From the NCBI GenBank assembly GCA_023383015.1, contig JAHDXW010000020.1, positions 1 through 64,000 on the forward strand: a DNA stretch of 64,000 nt, read 5' to 3'. The translations under genes were made by a program, and so were the position numbers. Each line of letters opens with the position of its first letter. The first letter of the stretch is position 1. The stretch comes from Paracoccaceae bacterium. Its GTDB lineage: Bacteria > Pseudomonadota > Alphaproteobacteria > Rhodobacterales > Rhodobacteraceae. Positions 17,888 to 27,020 of the stretch are shown here, piece by piece. The notes beneath the pieces are model-generated. The model ran no database searches. It was not told the DNA's origin and worked only from the letters and a program-made list of their open reading frames with translations.

Positions 17888-17893
17888 ATTATA
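17888..17893 (-). promoter_or_regulatory. putative -10 element of nrdR-ribD
   Basis: Reads TATAAT on the minus strand, 40 bases upstream of the nrdR ATG. No good -35 hexamer stands at 16-18 nt, so an activator or extended recognition may be involved. Confidence 0.4.
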
Positions 17894-17978
17894 GGCCAGC
17901 CGCGAGGGATTGGGTAGGGGCCAGGTGCGGCCCAACATCTGGGGTGCGGGAGGCGTTGTATTCAGCCGCACGCATGTA

Positions 17979-17992
17979 TTGATCTGGATCAT
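17979..17992. promoter_or_regulatory. FnrL/Fnr-type binding box
   Basis: TTGATCTGGATCAT matches the Fnr/FnrL consensus TTGAT-N4-ATCAA at 9 of 10 defined bases. Its centre is 67 bases before the start of the ELWxxDGT gene (18053) and 137 bases before nrdR (17848). The position suits activation of the plus-strand gene under low oxygen, but control of nrdR is possible. Confidence 0.6.
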
Positions 17993-18052
17993 TCCCGGCT
18001 GGGGTGCGGACGCCAACCTGAAGGGGGTGAGGTTGCGGCGGGAGGTCTTGTA

Positions 18053-19516
18053 ATGCGTACGGTGATTGGACGGGCGGCCGGGCTGGCGGCGGCGGCGTGG
18101 ATCGGCGGGGCGGCCGCGGCGGCCGGGCAAGGGGTCGGGGCAGAGAGCGAGGCGCGGCTGCGCGTCCTTTTCTCCGCGTCCGACGACACGCGGACCCTGG
18201 CGCTGCACGGCCGCGAGCTGTGGGTCAGCGACCTGACCGCCGCCGGCACGAGGATGGTGGCCGACATCGCCCCCGGCAGCGCCGACTCGCTGCCCGGGGC
18301 GATCACCCCGATCGGCCGGGGGCTGGCGGTGTTTGCGGCCGACGACGGCACCAGCGGCCGCGAGATCTGGGTCTCGGACGGCACGGCGGCCGGCACGGCC
18401 CGGCTTGCCGACATTCGCCCCGGCCCGCTGTCGGGGGCCCCCGAACGGCTGACCGACACCGGCCACGGGTTTGCCGCCTTCTCGGCCGACGACGGGGTGT
18501 CGGGGCGGGAGCTGTGGGTCAGCGACGGCACGCCGCTCGGCACCCGGAAGCGCAGCGACCTCGCGCCCGGGGCACCCGCAAGCAACCCCGCCGACCTTGT
18601 GCTGAACACCGAACACACCCTGGTCTTCGTCGCCGAGGGGCCCTGCGCCGGCGGCGGCACCTGCCGCGACCTTCACACCTGGTATCTGCCCGGCGACTCG
18701 ATCGTCGCCCATTCCACGCGCCGGCGCGATGCCAACTGGCAGCCGCGCGGGCTGGTCGCGCTGGGCGACGACAGGGTGCTGTTCAGCGCCTTCACCGCCG
18801 AGGACGGTCGCGAGCTCTGGGTCGCCTCGTACGCGCGCCAGAGCGCCCGGCGGGTGAAAGACATCCTGCCCGGTGCGGAGGGGTCCGACCCCGGCGGCTT
18901 TGCCGCGCTTGGCGGCGGCGGGGCGGTGTTCGCGGCGACGACGCCGCAGCGCGGGCGCGAGCTGTGGTACACCGACGGCACGCGCGCCGGCACGTGGCTT
19001 GTCCGCGACATCCTGCCCGGCCCCGCGTCGTCCTCGCCCGAGTTCCTGACCGCGCCCGCGCCCGGCATGGTGCTGTTTGCCGCCCGCTCGGCCGCCGGGC
19101 GCGAGCTCTGGGTCAGCGACGGGACGCGCGAGGGCACGCGGCTGGTGCGCGACCTCTTCCGCGGCGCGGGCGACGGGCTTGGTACCGAGGGCACCAGCCC
19201 CTTCCTGGCGCCGCTGGGCGACGGCCGGGCGGTGTTCGCGGCCGCCGACGGCGCCGGCAACGCCGAACCCTGGGTGACCGACGGCAGCCGCCGCGGCACC
19301 CGCCGGCTGGGCGAGCTTGCCGCCGGCGCGACCGGCAGCGACCCCGCCGACATCACCCCCCTTGGCGACGGGCGGGCGGTCTTCGGCGCCTGGGGGGCGG
19401 CGGGCGACGAGCCCTGGGTCACCGGCGGGCGGGCGCGCAACACGCGGCTTGTCGCCGATGCCGTCGACTGCGTCGGCTGCGGCAGCTTTCCCCGCGGCTT
19501 CGCGCCGCTGCGCTAG
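18053..19516 (+). CDS. secreted ELWxxDGT-repeat protein
   Basis: 487 aa with an Ala-rich N-terminal signal peptide (to about residue 30). The rest is built of about eight copies of an approximately 45-60-residue unit centred on [10 protein letters not shown]-x2-GT-x3-(V/L)-x-DI-x-PG: three strong copies at the start, a degenerate one ([13 protein letters not shown]), [26 protein letters not shown], and two diverged copies ([24 protein letters not shown]). This is the ELWxxDGT repeat, likely a beta-propeller-like extracytoplasmic protein; function is unknown. GGAGGT stands 8 nt before ATG 18053. An Fnr-type box lies upstream. It is a single gene. Confidence 0.82.
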   Translation: MRTVIGRAAGLAAAAWIGGAAAAAGQGVGAESEARLRVLFSASDDTRTLALHGRELWVSDLTAAGTRMVADIAPGSADSLPGAITPIGRGLAVFAADDGTSGREIWVSDGTAAGTARLADIRPGPLSGAPERLTDTGHGFAAFSADDGVSGRELWVSDGTPLGTRKRSDLAPGAPASNPADLVLNTEHTLVFVAEGPCAGGGTCRDLHTWYLPGDSIVAHSTRRRDANWQPRGLVALGDDRVLFSAFTAEDGRELWVASYARQSARRVKDILPGAEGSDPGGFAALGGGGAVFAATTPQRGRELWYTDGTRAGTWLVRDILPGPASSSPEFLTAPAPGMVLFAARSAAGRELWVSDGTREGTRLVRDLFRGAGDGLGTEGTSPFLAPLGDGRAVFAAADGAGNAEPWVTDGSRRGTRRLGELAAGATGSDPADITPLGDGRAVFGAWGAAGDEPWVTGGRARNTRLVADAVDCVGCGSFPRGFAPLR

Positions 19517-19672
19517 GGGCGTGAACCCGCAGGATCGTTGCACGCCGTCGCCCGTGCGCGCGCGGGCGGGGCAGTTCCGGCTGACGGGATCAGACGCGGG
19601 CCCGGCGCGCGGACGATGCCGGGCCAAGCCCTCGGCGCCGGTCAAAACCGGAACCCGCCGGCCCCGCCGGGG

Positions 19673-19704
19673 GCCGCCGCCGCCCGTCGCCGCCCGGCGG
19701 CGGC
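19673..19704 (+). terminator. GC hairpin after the ELWxxDGT gene
   Basis: GCCGCCGCCG (19673-19682) pairs perfectly with CGGCGGCGGC (19695-19704) across a 12-nt loop. Only a weak T-containing tail follows, so it is a possible rather than certain terminator; GC-only repeats fold easily in this genome. Confidence 0.35.
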
Positions 19705-19739
19705 GAAATCCCTTTGCCGACGCCCCGCCTTCGTCTACC

Positions 19740-19758
19740 GTCCGCGAAAAAAGCGGAC
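19740..19758. promoter_or_regulatory. inverted repeat upstream of the nucleoside transporter operon
   Basis: GTCCGC (19740-19745) and GCGGAC (19753-19758) flank GAAAAAA, 18 bases before the ATG at 19777 and just ahead of the ribosome-binding site. An A-rich centre with GC arms resembles a repressor operator; it could equally be an mRNA hairpin. Confidence 0.4.
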
Positions 19759-19776
19759 TCACGCAGGGAGACGTCC

Positions 19777-20805
19777 ATGATCCGAACCCGCCACAGGCTC
19801 GTGCTGCCGCATCTCACGCGGCGTCATCTCATCGCCGGCTCGGCCGCCGCGGCGGGCCTTGCCTTCGCCCCACGCGGCGCCTTTGCCGCCGACCCGGTGA
19901 AGGCCGCCGGCATCTACACCGTGCCGGTCGAGCAGCAGTGGGTGAGCCGCATCCACAAGGCCGCCGAGGCCGCCGTGGCGCGTGGCGACATCACCTACGA
20001 CTGGTCTGAGAACACCTCGAACACCGACTACCCGAGGGTCATGCGCGAATATGCCGAGGCCGGAGCGAAGCTGATCGTGGGCGAGGTGTTCGGGGTCGAG
20101 GACGAGGCGCGCGAGGTCGCGGCCGACTATCCCGACGTCGCCTTCCTGATGGGTTCGTCCTTCAAGGAGGATCCCGCCGTCCCGAACTTCGCGGTCTTCG
20201 ACAACTACATCCAGGACGCCTCGTACCTGACTGGAATCATTGCCGGAGCGATGACCCGGAGCGGCAGGCTCGGGATGGTCGGCGGGTTTCCAATCCCCGA
20301 GGTCAACCGGCTGATGCACGCCTTCATGGCCGGCGTGCGCGAGCTGCGCGCCGACGCGCGCTTCCAGGTTGCCTTCATCGGTTCGTGGTTCGACCCGCCG
20401 AAGGCCAAGGAGACCGCCTTCGGGATGATCGAGGCCGGATCGGACGTGATGTATGCCGAACGCTTTGGCGTCTCGGATGCCGCCCGCGAGCGGGGCGTGC
20501 TGGCGATCGGCAACGTCATCGACACCCAGGCCGAGTACCCCGAGACGGTCGTGGCCTCGGCGCTGTGGCACTTCGAGCCGACGATGGACGCGGCGATCGC
20601 GGCGGTGAAGGCGGGCAGCTTCGCGGCCGCCGACTACGGCGTCTACTCGTTCATGAAGCATGGCGGCTGCTCGGTCTCGCCGCTCGGCACCTTCGAGGGC
20701 AAGGTGCCTGCGGCGGCGCTGGCATTGGTGGCCGAACGCGAGGCGGCGATCCGGGCGGGGACCTTCAGTGTGGCGATCGACGACGACGAGCCGCGCTCGA
20801 CGTGA
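19777..20805 (+). CDS. BMP-family ABC transporter substrate-binding protein (nucleoside/nucleobase type)
   Basis: Periplasmic basic-membrane-protein family binding protein (342 aa). The N-terminus [20 protein letters not shown] has a twin-arginine signature (RRHLI) and a cleavage site after AFA. The core reads like the BMP/PnrA fold: [60 protein letters not shown]. Relatives bind purine nucleosides or bases, fitting the purine-catabolic neighbours. ATG 19777 has AGGGAG 6 nt upstream; a start at 19714 would precede the twin-arginine region by 21 residues. Confidence 0.9.
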   Translation: MIRTRHRLVLPHLTRRHLIAGSAAAAGLAFAPRGAFAADPVKAAGIYTVPVEQQWVSRIHKAAEAAVARGDITYDWSENTSNTDYPRVMREYAEAGAKLIVGEVFGVEDEAREVAADYPDVAFLMGSSFKEDPAVPNFAVFDNYIQDASYLTGIIAGAMTRSGRLGMVGGFPIPEVNRLMHAFMAGVRELRADARFQVAFIGSWFDPPKAKETAFGMIEAGSDVMYAERFGVSDAARERGVLAIGNVIDTQAEYPETVVASALWHFEPTMDAAIAAVKAGSFAAADYGVYSFMKHGGCSVSPLGTFEGKVPAAALALVAEREAAIRAGTFSVAIDDDEPRST

Positions 20806-22346
20806 CGGCGCCGGCAGGGGGCGCGCGTGAGGTCCTGCGCCTGCAGGGCATCACCCGCCGCTTCGGCCCCGTGCTTGCCAACGACGGGATCGACCTCGTC
20901 CTGAGGGAGGGCGAGATCGTCGCTCTCCTGGGCGAGAACGGGGCGGGCAAGACGACGTTGATGAACATCCTCTTCGGCCATTACGCGGCCGATGCAGGAA
21001 CCGTCAGCGTCTGCGGCCGGCCCCTGCCGCCGGGCCGGCCGGGCGCCGCGCTGGCCGCCGGGGTGGGGATGGTGCACCAGCACTTCACGCTGGCCGACAA
21101 CCTGACGGTGGCCGAGAACATCGTCCTGGGCACGAGGCCGCTCTGGCGGCCGGGGCTGGGGCTGGCGCAGGCTTCGGTGCGGATCAGCGCGCTGGCGCGC
21201 GACTTCGGGCTGGCAGTTGAGCCGACGGCGCGGGTGGGGTCGCTGACGGTGGGCGAGCGCCAGCGGGTGGAGATCCTCAAGGCGCTCTTCCGCGATGCGC
21301 GCATCCTGATCCTGGACGAGCCGACCGCGGTGCTGACGCCGCAGGAGAGCGAGGCGCTGTTCGCGACACTGAAGCGGATGGTGGCGCGCGGGCTGTCGAT
21401 CATCTTCATCAGCCACAAGCTGAAGGAGGTGCTGGCGGTGGCCGACCGGGTGGTGGTGCTGCGCCAGGGGCGGGTGGTGGGCGAGGCGCAGGCCGCCGGA
21501 ACCGACCGCGGCCGGCTGGCCGAACTGATGGTCGGGGCGGCGATCCGCGAGGCCCGCGTCGCCCCGGCCGCCGCCGCGGGGGCCGAGCTCCTGCGGCTCG
21601 AGGGCGTGGCGACCGCGCCGGCGGGCGCCGCGCCGGGGCTGCGCGGCGTCGACCTCGTGCTGCAGGCAGGCACAATCACCGCCATCGCCGGGGTGTCGGG
21701 CAACGGCCAGGCGGCGCTGGCGGCGCTGGTCGCGGGACTTGTCCTCCCGACCGCGGGCCGCCTTCTCGTCGACGGGACGGTGCCGGCCCGCTGGGCGCCG
21801 CGCGCCGCGCTGGCCGCGGGGATCGGCCGCATCCCCGAGGACCGCCACCGCGAGGGCGCGATCGCCGACTTCGACCTTGTCGAGAATGCGATCCTCGAGC
21901 GCTATTCCGTGCTTACACGGGCGGGCTTGCTGTCCTGGAAAGGGGCACGGGACTGGGCGGCGCGGATCATCGCCGCCTATGACGTGCGCACGCCCTCGGC
22001 GGACCTTCCGATCCGCCTGCTGTCGGGGGGCAACATGCAGAAGCTGATCCTGGGGCGGGTTCTCGAGGCCGGGCCGCGAATCATCCTGGCCAACCAGCCG
22101 ACACGGGGGCTGGACGTCGGCGCGACCGCCTTCGTCCATGGCCGGCTGGTGGCGGCGCGTGACGCGGGTGCGGCGGTGCTGCTGATCTCGGAGGATCTCG
22201 ACGAGGCGCTGGGGCTGGCCGATCGCGTGCATGTGATGGCGCGGGGGCGGCTGTCGCCGGGCTTCGGGCGCGGCCAGGCGAGCGCTGCCGATCTGGGCCT
22301 GTGGATGTCAGGCGAGGCCTTCGCGGAGGAGGCGCATGCGGCTTGA
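20802..22346 (+). CDS. nucleoside ABC transporter ATP-binding protein (two ATPase domains)
   Basis: 514-residue double ATPase like NupO/YufO. First domain: Walker A GENGAGKT (44-51), Q-loop VGMVHQHFTLADN, signature SLTVGERQRVEILKAL, Walker B ILILDEPTAVLTP. Second domain: degenerate Walker A GVSGNGQAAL lacking the lysine, then LSGGNMQKLILGR and RIILANQPTRGLDV, the typical asymmetric arrangement of this family. GTG 20802 overlaps the stop of the binding-protein gene (GTGA). Overlaps the next permease by 11 bases. Confidence 0.93.
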   Translation: MTAPAGGAREVLRLQGITRRFGPVLANDGIDLVLREGEIVALLGENGAGKTTLMNILFGHYAADAGTVSVCGRPLPPGRPGAALAAGVGMVHQHFTLADNLTVAENIVLGTRPLWRPGLGLAQASVRISALARDFGLAVEPTARVGSLTVGERQRVEILKALFRDARILILDEPTAVLTPQESEALFATLKRMVARGLSIIFISHKLKEVLAVADRVVVLRQGRVVGEAQAAGTDRGRLAELMVGAAIREARVAPAAAAGAELLRLEGVATAPAGAAPGLRGVDLVLQAGTITAIAGVSGNGQAALAALVAGLVLPTAGRLLVDGTVPARWAPRAALAAGIGRIPEDRHREGAIADFDLVENAILERYSVLTRAGLLSWKGARDWAARIIAAYDVRTPSADLPIRLLSGGNMQKLILGRVLEAGPRIILANQPTRGLDVGATAFVHGRLVAARDAGAAVLLISEDLDEALGLADRVHVMARGRLSPGFGRGQASAADLGLWMSGEAFAEEAHAA

Positions 22347-23388
22347 ACCCATTGCCACCCCGTCGGTGGCGCGGCTTGTGGGCCTGCCGGCGGCGGCGAT
22401 CGGGGCCACCCTCGCGGTCGGAGCGGGGCTGGTCCTTGCGGCGGGCGGGGCGCCGCTTGCCGTCTTCGGGCTGATCATCGAGGGCGCGGCGGGGTCGCGC
22501 TTTGCGCTGCTCGAGACGCTGAACCGGGCGACGCCGCTGATCTTCACCGGGCTCGCCGTGGCGGTGGCCTTCCGCGCCCGGCTGTGGAACATCGGCGCCG
22601 AGGCGCAGCTCTACCTCGGCGCACTGGCCGCCGTCGTGCTTGGCACCGGGGCGCTGGCGGGCTGGCCGGCGGCGGCGCTGACCGTGGTGCTGGCAGCAGC
22701 CGCCATGGCGGCGGGGGCGCTTGCGCTGCTGTTCCCGGCGCTTCTGAAGACGCGCCTCGGCGTCGACGAGGTGGTCACCACGCTGCTTCTGAACTTCGTC
22801 GTCCTGCTCTTCGTGTCGATGCTTCTGGAGGGCCCCCTCAAGGACCCCCGGGCGATGGGCTGGCCGCAGTCGGCCCGGCTGCTGCCCGAGGCGCGGCTGC
22901 CGCGCATCGTCGAGGGGCTGCGGCTGCACTGGGGATTCGCACTGGCGCTGATCGCAGCCGTCCTGGTCTGGCTGGTACAGACGCGCACCACGTTCGGCTA
23001 CGAGATGCGGGCGGTGGGGCTGAACTCCCGCGCCGCCGCCTATGCCGGCATCCCGGTCGGGCGGGTGATCGCGAAGACGGCGCTGCTGTCGGGCGGGCTT
23101 GCCGCGCTCGCCGGATACTCGGAGGTCGCGGGTTTGCGCGGCAACCTCACGCTCGCGCTGTCGCCTGGCTTCGGCTACACCGGCATCATCGTCGCGATGC
23201 TGGCGCTGCTGAACCCCCTCGGCGTGGTGGCGGCTGCGATCTTCGTGGCGGGCATCTTCGTGGGAGCGGATTCGATGAGCCGGGCGGCCGGCGTGCCCTC
23301 CTACATCGCCGACATCCTGCTCGCGACGGCGCTTCTGGCGATGGTGCTGGCGCTGATGTTCACCCGCTTCCGGCTGTCGCGGGGCTAG
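22336..23388 (+). CDS. nucleoside ABC transporter permease
   Basis: 350-residue BPD_transp_2 permease with about ten hydrophobic helices (first at residues 14-38). FTGLAVAVAFRARLWNIGAEAQLYLGAL and VGLNSRAAAYAGIPVGRVI are typical of the NupP/YufP type. ATG 22336 lies inside the end of the ATPase gene. First of a permease pair; a heterodimeric membrane channel is expected. Confidence 0.92.
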   Translation: MRLEPIATPSVARLVGLPAAAIGATLAVGAGLVLAAGGAPLAVFGLIIEGAAGSRFALLETLNRATPLIFTGLAVAVAFRARLWNIGAEAQLYLGALAAVVLGTGALAGWPAAALTVVLAAAAMAAGALALLFPALLKTRLGVDEVVTTLLLNFVVLLFVSMLLEGPLKDPRAMGWPQSARLLPEARLPRIVEGLRLHWGFALALIAAVLVWLVQTRTTFGYEMRAVGLNSRAAAYAGIPVGRVIAKTALLSGGLAALAGYSEVAGLRGNLTLALSPGFGYTGIIVAMLALLNPLGVVAAAIFVAGIFVGADSMSRAAGVPSYIADILLATALLAMVLALMFTRFRLSRG

Positions 23389-23391
23389 GGC

Positions 23392-24339
23392 GTGGCCGAG
23401 ATCCTGGACATCCTCGCCTCGGCGACCTTCTGGGCGGCGGTGATCCGCATCGCCGCGCCGCTGATCTTCGCCACCCTCGGCGAGCTCCTGTGCGAGCGTG
23501 CAGGGGTGCTGAACCTCGGCATCGAGGGGATCATGGTCGCCGGCGCCTTCGCCGGCTGGTTCGCGGTGTGGTCGGGGACGAGCCTGTGGCAGGGGGTGGC
23601 GGTCGCCTTCGCCGTGGGCATGACCTTCGGCCTGCTGCATGCGCTGCTGACGGTGCCGTTCGGGCTGTCGCAGCATGTCGTTGGTCTTGGCGTGACGCTT
23701 CTGGCCACGGCGGCGGCCTATTACACCTACCGCCTGGCCCTGCCGCAGGTGACCACCCCGCCCAGGATCGAGCCGTTCCTGCCGCTGGCTGTCCCCGGCC
23801 TGTCGGACCTGCCCTTGGTCGGCCCGGCGCTCTTCGCCCAGACGCCGCTGACCTATGCCGCCTTTGCCACGGCGCTGGCGGTGGCGCTGGTCCTCGCGCG
23901 AACGCCGCTCGGGCTGGCCCTGCGCGCGGCCGGAGAGAACCCCACGGCGGTGGAGGCGCAGGGTCTGTCGGTGACCGCGCTGCGCATCGGTGCGGTGATG
24001 GCGGGATCGGGGCTGATGGCGGTGGGCGGGGCGTTCCTGACGCTGTCGGCATTCAACGGCTTCTTCTTCGAGATGGTCAACGGGCGGGGCTGGATCTGCA
24101 TCGCGCTGGTCGTCTTCGGCGCCTGGGCGCCGGGCAAGGCGGTGCTCGGGGCGCTGCTGTTCGCGGCCTTCGATGCCCTGCAGATACGCCTGCAGCAGAC
24201 CGCGCTGGGCGCGGCGCTGCCCTACCAGATATTCCTCATGCTGCCCTTCGCCCTGTCGATCCTCGCGCTCGTGATGATGTCGCGGCGGGCAACCGTGCCG
24301 GCGGCGCTGATGGTCCCCTACCGGAAGGGAGAACGATGA
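23392..24339 (+). CDS. nucleoside ABC transporter permease
   Basis: 315-residue partner permease (NupQ/YufQ type). Signatures: APLIFATLGELLCERAGVLN, LGIEGIMVAGAFAGW and GENPTAVEAQGLSVTALRIG. About eight to ten membrane helices. GTG 23392 begins 3 nt after the previous stop. Its stop overlaps the start of the deaminase gene (ATGA at 24336-24339), tying transport to base processing. Confidence 0.92.
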   Translation: MAEILDILASATFWAAVIRIAAPLIFATLGELLCERAGVLNLGIEGIMVAGAFAGWFAVWSGTSLWQGVAVAFAVGMTFGLLHALLTVPFGLSQHVVGLGVTLLATAAAYYTYRLALPQVTTPPRIEPFLPLAVPGLSDLPLVGPALFAQTPLTYAAFATALAVALVLARTPLGLALRAAGENPTAVEAQGLSVTALRIGAVMAGSGLMAVGGAFLTLSAFNGFFFEMVNGRGWICIALVVFGAWAPGKAVLGALLFAAFDALQIRLQQTALGAALPYQIFLMLPFALSILALVMMSRRATVPAALMVPYRKGER

Positions 24340-25616
24340 GTTTCGACCTGATCGTGAAAGGCGGCACCCTGCCTGACGGCCGCGTCGCCGACATCGGCAT
24401 CACCGGTGCCCGCATCGCCGCCATCGCCCCCCGCCTTCAGGCCGAGGCCGGCGAGGTCATCGATGCCACGGGCGACCTGGTCTGCCCGCCCCTCGTGGAC
24501 GCCCATTTCCACCTCGACGCCACGCTGTCCTACGGGCTGCCACGGGTCAACGCCTCGGGTACGCTGCTCGAGGGGATCGACCTGTGGCGCGAGCTGAAGG
24601 GGATCGCTACCGTCGAGGAAATGGTCGCCCGCGCGCTGGCCTACTGCGACTGGGCCGCGGCCCAGGGGCTCCTGGCGATCCGCAGCCATGTCGACACCAC
24701 CGACCCCGAGCTGAAGACGGTGCAGGCGCTGCTGGCGGTGCGCGAGGCGGTGAAGGGCTGGATGGACCTGCAGCTTGTGGCCTTTCCCCAGGACGGGGTG
24801 CTGCGTGCCGAGGGCGGCATGAAGGCGGTGGTCCGGGCGCTCGACATGGGCGTGGAGGTCGTGGGCGGCATCCCGCATTTTGAGCGGACGATGGAGCAGG
24901 GCCGCGACTCCGTGCGCCTGCTGTGCGAACTCGCCGCGGCGCGCGGGCTGATGGTCGACATGCACTGCGACGAGACCGACGACCCGATGTCGCGCCACAT
25001 CGAGACGCTCGCCTTCGAGACGCAGCGCCTCGGCCTACACGGCCGGGTGGCGGGCTCGCACCTGACCTCGATGCATTCGATGGACAACTACTATGTCTCC
25101 AAGCTCCTGCCGCTGATCGCCGAGGCCGGCGTCGCGGCCATCGCCAACCCGCTCATCAACATCACCATCCAGGGCCGGCATGACAGCTATCCCAGGCGCC
25201 GCGGGCTCACGCGGGTGCGCGAGATGGCGGCCATGGGCATTCCCGTCGCCTTCGGCCAGGACTGCGTGCGCGATCCCTGGTATCCGCTCGGCGGCGCCTG
25301 CATGCTGGATGTCGCGCACATGGGGCTGCATGTCGCCCAGATGACCAGCCCGGCCGATATGCGGCGCGCCTTCGACATGGTCACCGTCGTGCCTGCGGCG
25401 GTCATGGGGCTGGCCGACTACGGGCTTGCGGTCGGGCGGCGCGCGTCGCTCGTCGTCCTCGATGCCGGCGACCCGGTGGAGGCGATCCGGTTGCGGCCGC
25501 CACGGCTGGCGGTGGTTGCCCGCGGCCGGGTGATCGCGAGGGCCCCGCGGGGTGACGCCGCGCTGGCGCTTCCCGGCCGGCCGGTGCGGGTTCGACGGCG
25601 CCACGCCGCGCCCTGA
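24336..25616 (+). CDS. codA: cytosine deaminase-like amidohydrolase
   Basis: Cytosolic metal-dependent hydrolase (426 aa) of the CodA family. Metal and catalytic residues: His57 and His59 in DAHFHLDATLSYG, His and Glu of VDMHCDETDD (E. coli H214/E217), SHLTSMHSMD, and the Asp of FGQDCVRDPWYPLG (E. coli D313 in HDDVFDPWYPLG). Expected reaction: cytosine to uracil, though creatinine or modified-base deaminases share this frame and the HDD to QDC change near the active site leaves specificity open. Last gene of the nucleoside-transporter operon. Confidence 0.85.
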   Translation: MSFDLIVKGGTLPDGRVADIGITGARIAAIAPRLQAEAGEVIDATGDLVCPPLVDAHFHLDATLSYGLPRVNASGTLLEGIDLWRELKGIATVEEMVARALAYCDWAAAQGLLAIRSHVDTTDPELKTVQALLAVREAVKGWMDLQLVAFPQDGVLRAEGGMKAVVRALDMGVEVVGGIPHFERTMEQGRDSVRLLCELAAARGLMVDMHCDETDDPMSRHIETLAFETQRLGLHGRVAGSHLTSMHSMDNYYVSKLLPLIAEAGVAAIANPLINITIQGRHDSYPRRRGLTRVREMAAMGIPVAFGQDCVRDPWYPLGGACMLDVAHMGLHVAQMTSPADMRRAFDMVTVVPAAVMGLADYGLAVGRRASLVVLDAGDPVEAIRLRPPRLAVVARGRVIARAPRGDAALALPGRPVRVRRRHAAP

Positions 25617-25698
25617 CGCCGGGCGGCGCGCCCGCCCGCGGCCCGGGGCGGCGCGGGGGCAAGCTGCTGGGTGGCGTCAGGCCTGGGCGCGGGCCGTC

Positions 25699-26187
25699 CT
25701 AGGCGCTGACGGTCAAGGTTTCGGCGAGGCGGTGCTCCTCGAGGTTCGCGCCGGGCCCGATCCGGTCGACCACTGCGAAGAGGCCCGGCGGGGCAAGCGG
25801 GGTCAGCACCCCGTGCCAGACGCCGCGGCGCAGGTTGACCCCCTGGCCGGGGGCGGTGCAAAAGGCGAGCGGCGCGCCCGGCCGGCCGCCTTCGTCGGGT
25901 GCGACGATGACGAGGAAGGGCGCCGACGACAGGGGCAGGAACGCCTGGCTGCCGTCCGGATGGCGCTCGAGAAGGTCGAAGCGGTACGGCAGGCTGCAGC
26001 TCTCGGCGCGGAAGATGCTGATGCCTGCCCGCCCGCCGGGTCCGAAGTCGAGGTCTGCGCGGTCGTGCCAGCGGCCGGCCCGGCCGGCGTTCACCATCCG
26101 GTCGGGCGGGCCGGCGGTCTCCAGCACCTCGCCGAAGGGCGCGAAGGCAGCCCCGTCGAGCGGCCGGGCGCGGATGGTCCGGGTCAT
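25699..26187 (-). CDS. allA: ureidoglycolate lyase
   Basis: AllA (162 aa): splits ureidoglycolate to glyoxylate and urea, the last step of this catabolic set. Family features: RTIRARPLDGAAFAPFGEVLE start, FRAESCSLPYRFDLLERHP, GSQAFLPL, and LRRGVWHGVLTPL with the metal-site histidine. Start 26187 overlaps the allE stop by 4 bases (ATGA). It is the last gene of the operon puuE-uraD, allE, allA, convergent with codA. Confidence 0.92.
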   Translation of the reverse strand: MTRTIRARPLDGAAFAPFGEVLETAGPPDRMVNAGRAGRWHDRADLDFGPGGRAGISIFRAESCSLPYRFDLLERHPDGSQAFLPLSSAPFLVIVAPDEGGRPGAPLAFCTAPGQGVNLRRGVWHGVLTPLAPPGLFAVVDRIGPGANLEEHRLAETLTVSA

Positions 26188-27020
26188 CGGCCGAATGCGC
26201 CGACGCCACGAAGCCTCGCGTGGCGGTTGACATCCTTGTAGAGCAGGTAGCGGAAGCGCCCCGGCCCGCCGGCGTAGCAGGCCTGCGGGCAGAAGGCGCG
26301 CAGCCACATGAAGTCGCCGGCCTCGACCTCGACCCAGTCGCGGTTCAGCCGGTAGACCGCCTTGCCCTCGAGAACGTAGAGCCCGTGCTCCATCACATGC
26401 GTCTCCTCGAAGGGGATCAGCCCGCCGGGCCGGAAGGTGACGATGTTGACGTGCATGTCATGGGCGATGTCGGCGGGGTCGACGAAACGTGTGGTGGCCC
26501 AGCGGCCGTCGGTTCCGGGCATCGGCACCGGCGTGACCTCGTCCTCGCTGGTGGTGAAGGCGGTGGGCGGGGCGATGCCCTCCACGGGCTCGTAGCGCTT
26601 GCGGATCCAGTGGAAGCGCGCGGTTCCGGTGCCGCCGTTGCGAAGGTGCCAGGGCTCGCCCGGCGGCAGGTAGGCGTAGCCACCGGGGCCGAGTTCCTCC
26701 TCGCCCGCGCCGAGGCCGGCCCAGACGACCCCTTCGGTCACGAAGATCACCCCCTCGGCGGCCGGGTCGGGTTCGGGCTGGCGGCTGCCGCCATGGGCGG
26801 CGACCTCCATCAGGTAGTGGGCGAAGGTCTCGGCGAAGCCCGACAGCGGCCGCGCCAGCACCCAGGCGCGGGTGCCTTCCCAGTGGGGCAGGCAGGAGGT
26901 GACGATGTCGGACATGCAGCCACGCGGGATGACCGCGTAGGCCTCGGTGAAGACGGCGCGGCCGGTCATCAGTGCGGTCTGTGCCGGCAGGCCGCCGGGT
27001 GCGGGGGGGAAGGGGCTCAT
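26184..27020 (-). CDS. allE: (S)-ureidoglycine aminohydrolase
   Basis: Bicupin enzyme (278 aa) converting (S)-ureidoglycine to (S)-ureidoglycolate and ammonia, Mn-dependent in relatives. N-terminal cupin includes AHYLMEVAAHGGSRQP and GVIFVTEGVVW; C-terminal cupin includes EETHVMEHGLYVLEGKAVYRL and VEAGDFMWLRAFCPQ, which carry the metal-binding His/Glu. It overlaps puuE by 4 bases and allA by 4 bases. The preceding step enzyme, allantoate amidohydrolase (AllC), is not in the window. Confidence 0.93.
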   Translation of the reverse strand: MSPFPPAPGGLPAQTALMTGRAVFTEAYAVIPRGCMSDIVTSCLPHWEGTRAWVLARPLSGFAETFAHYLMEVAAHGGSRQPEPDPAAEGVIFVTEGVVWAGLGAGEEELGPGGYAYLPPGEPWHLRNGGTGTARFHWIRKRYEPVEGIAPPTAFTTSEDEVTPVPMPGTDGRWATTRFVDPADIAHDMHVNIVTFRPGGLIPFEETHVMEHGLYVLEGKAVYRLNRDWVEVEAGDFMWLRAFCPQACYAGGPGRFRYLLYKDVNRHARLRGVGAFGR

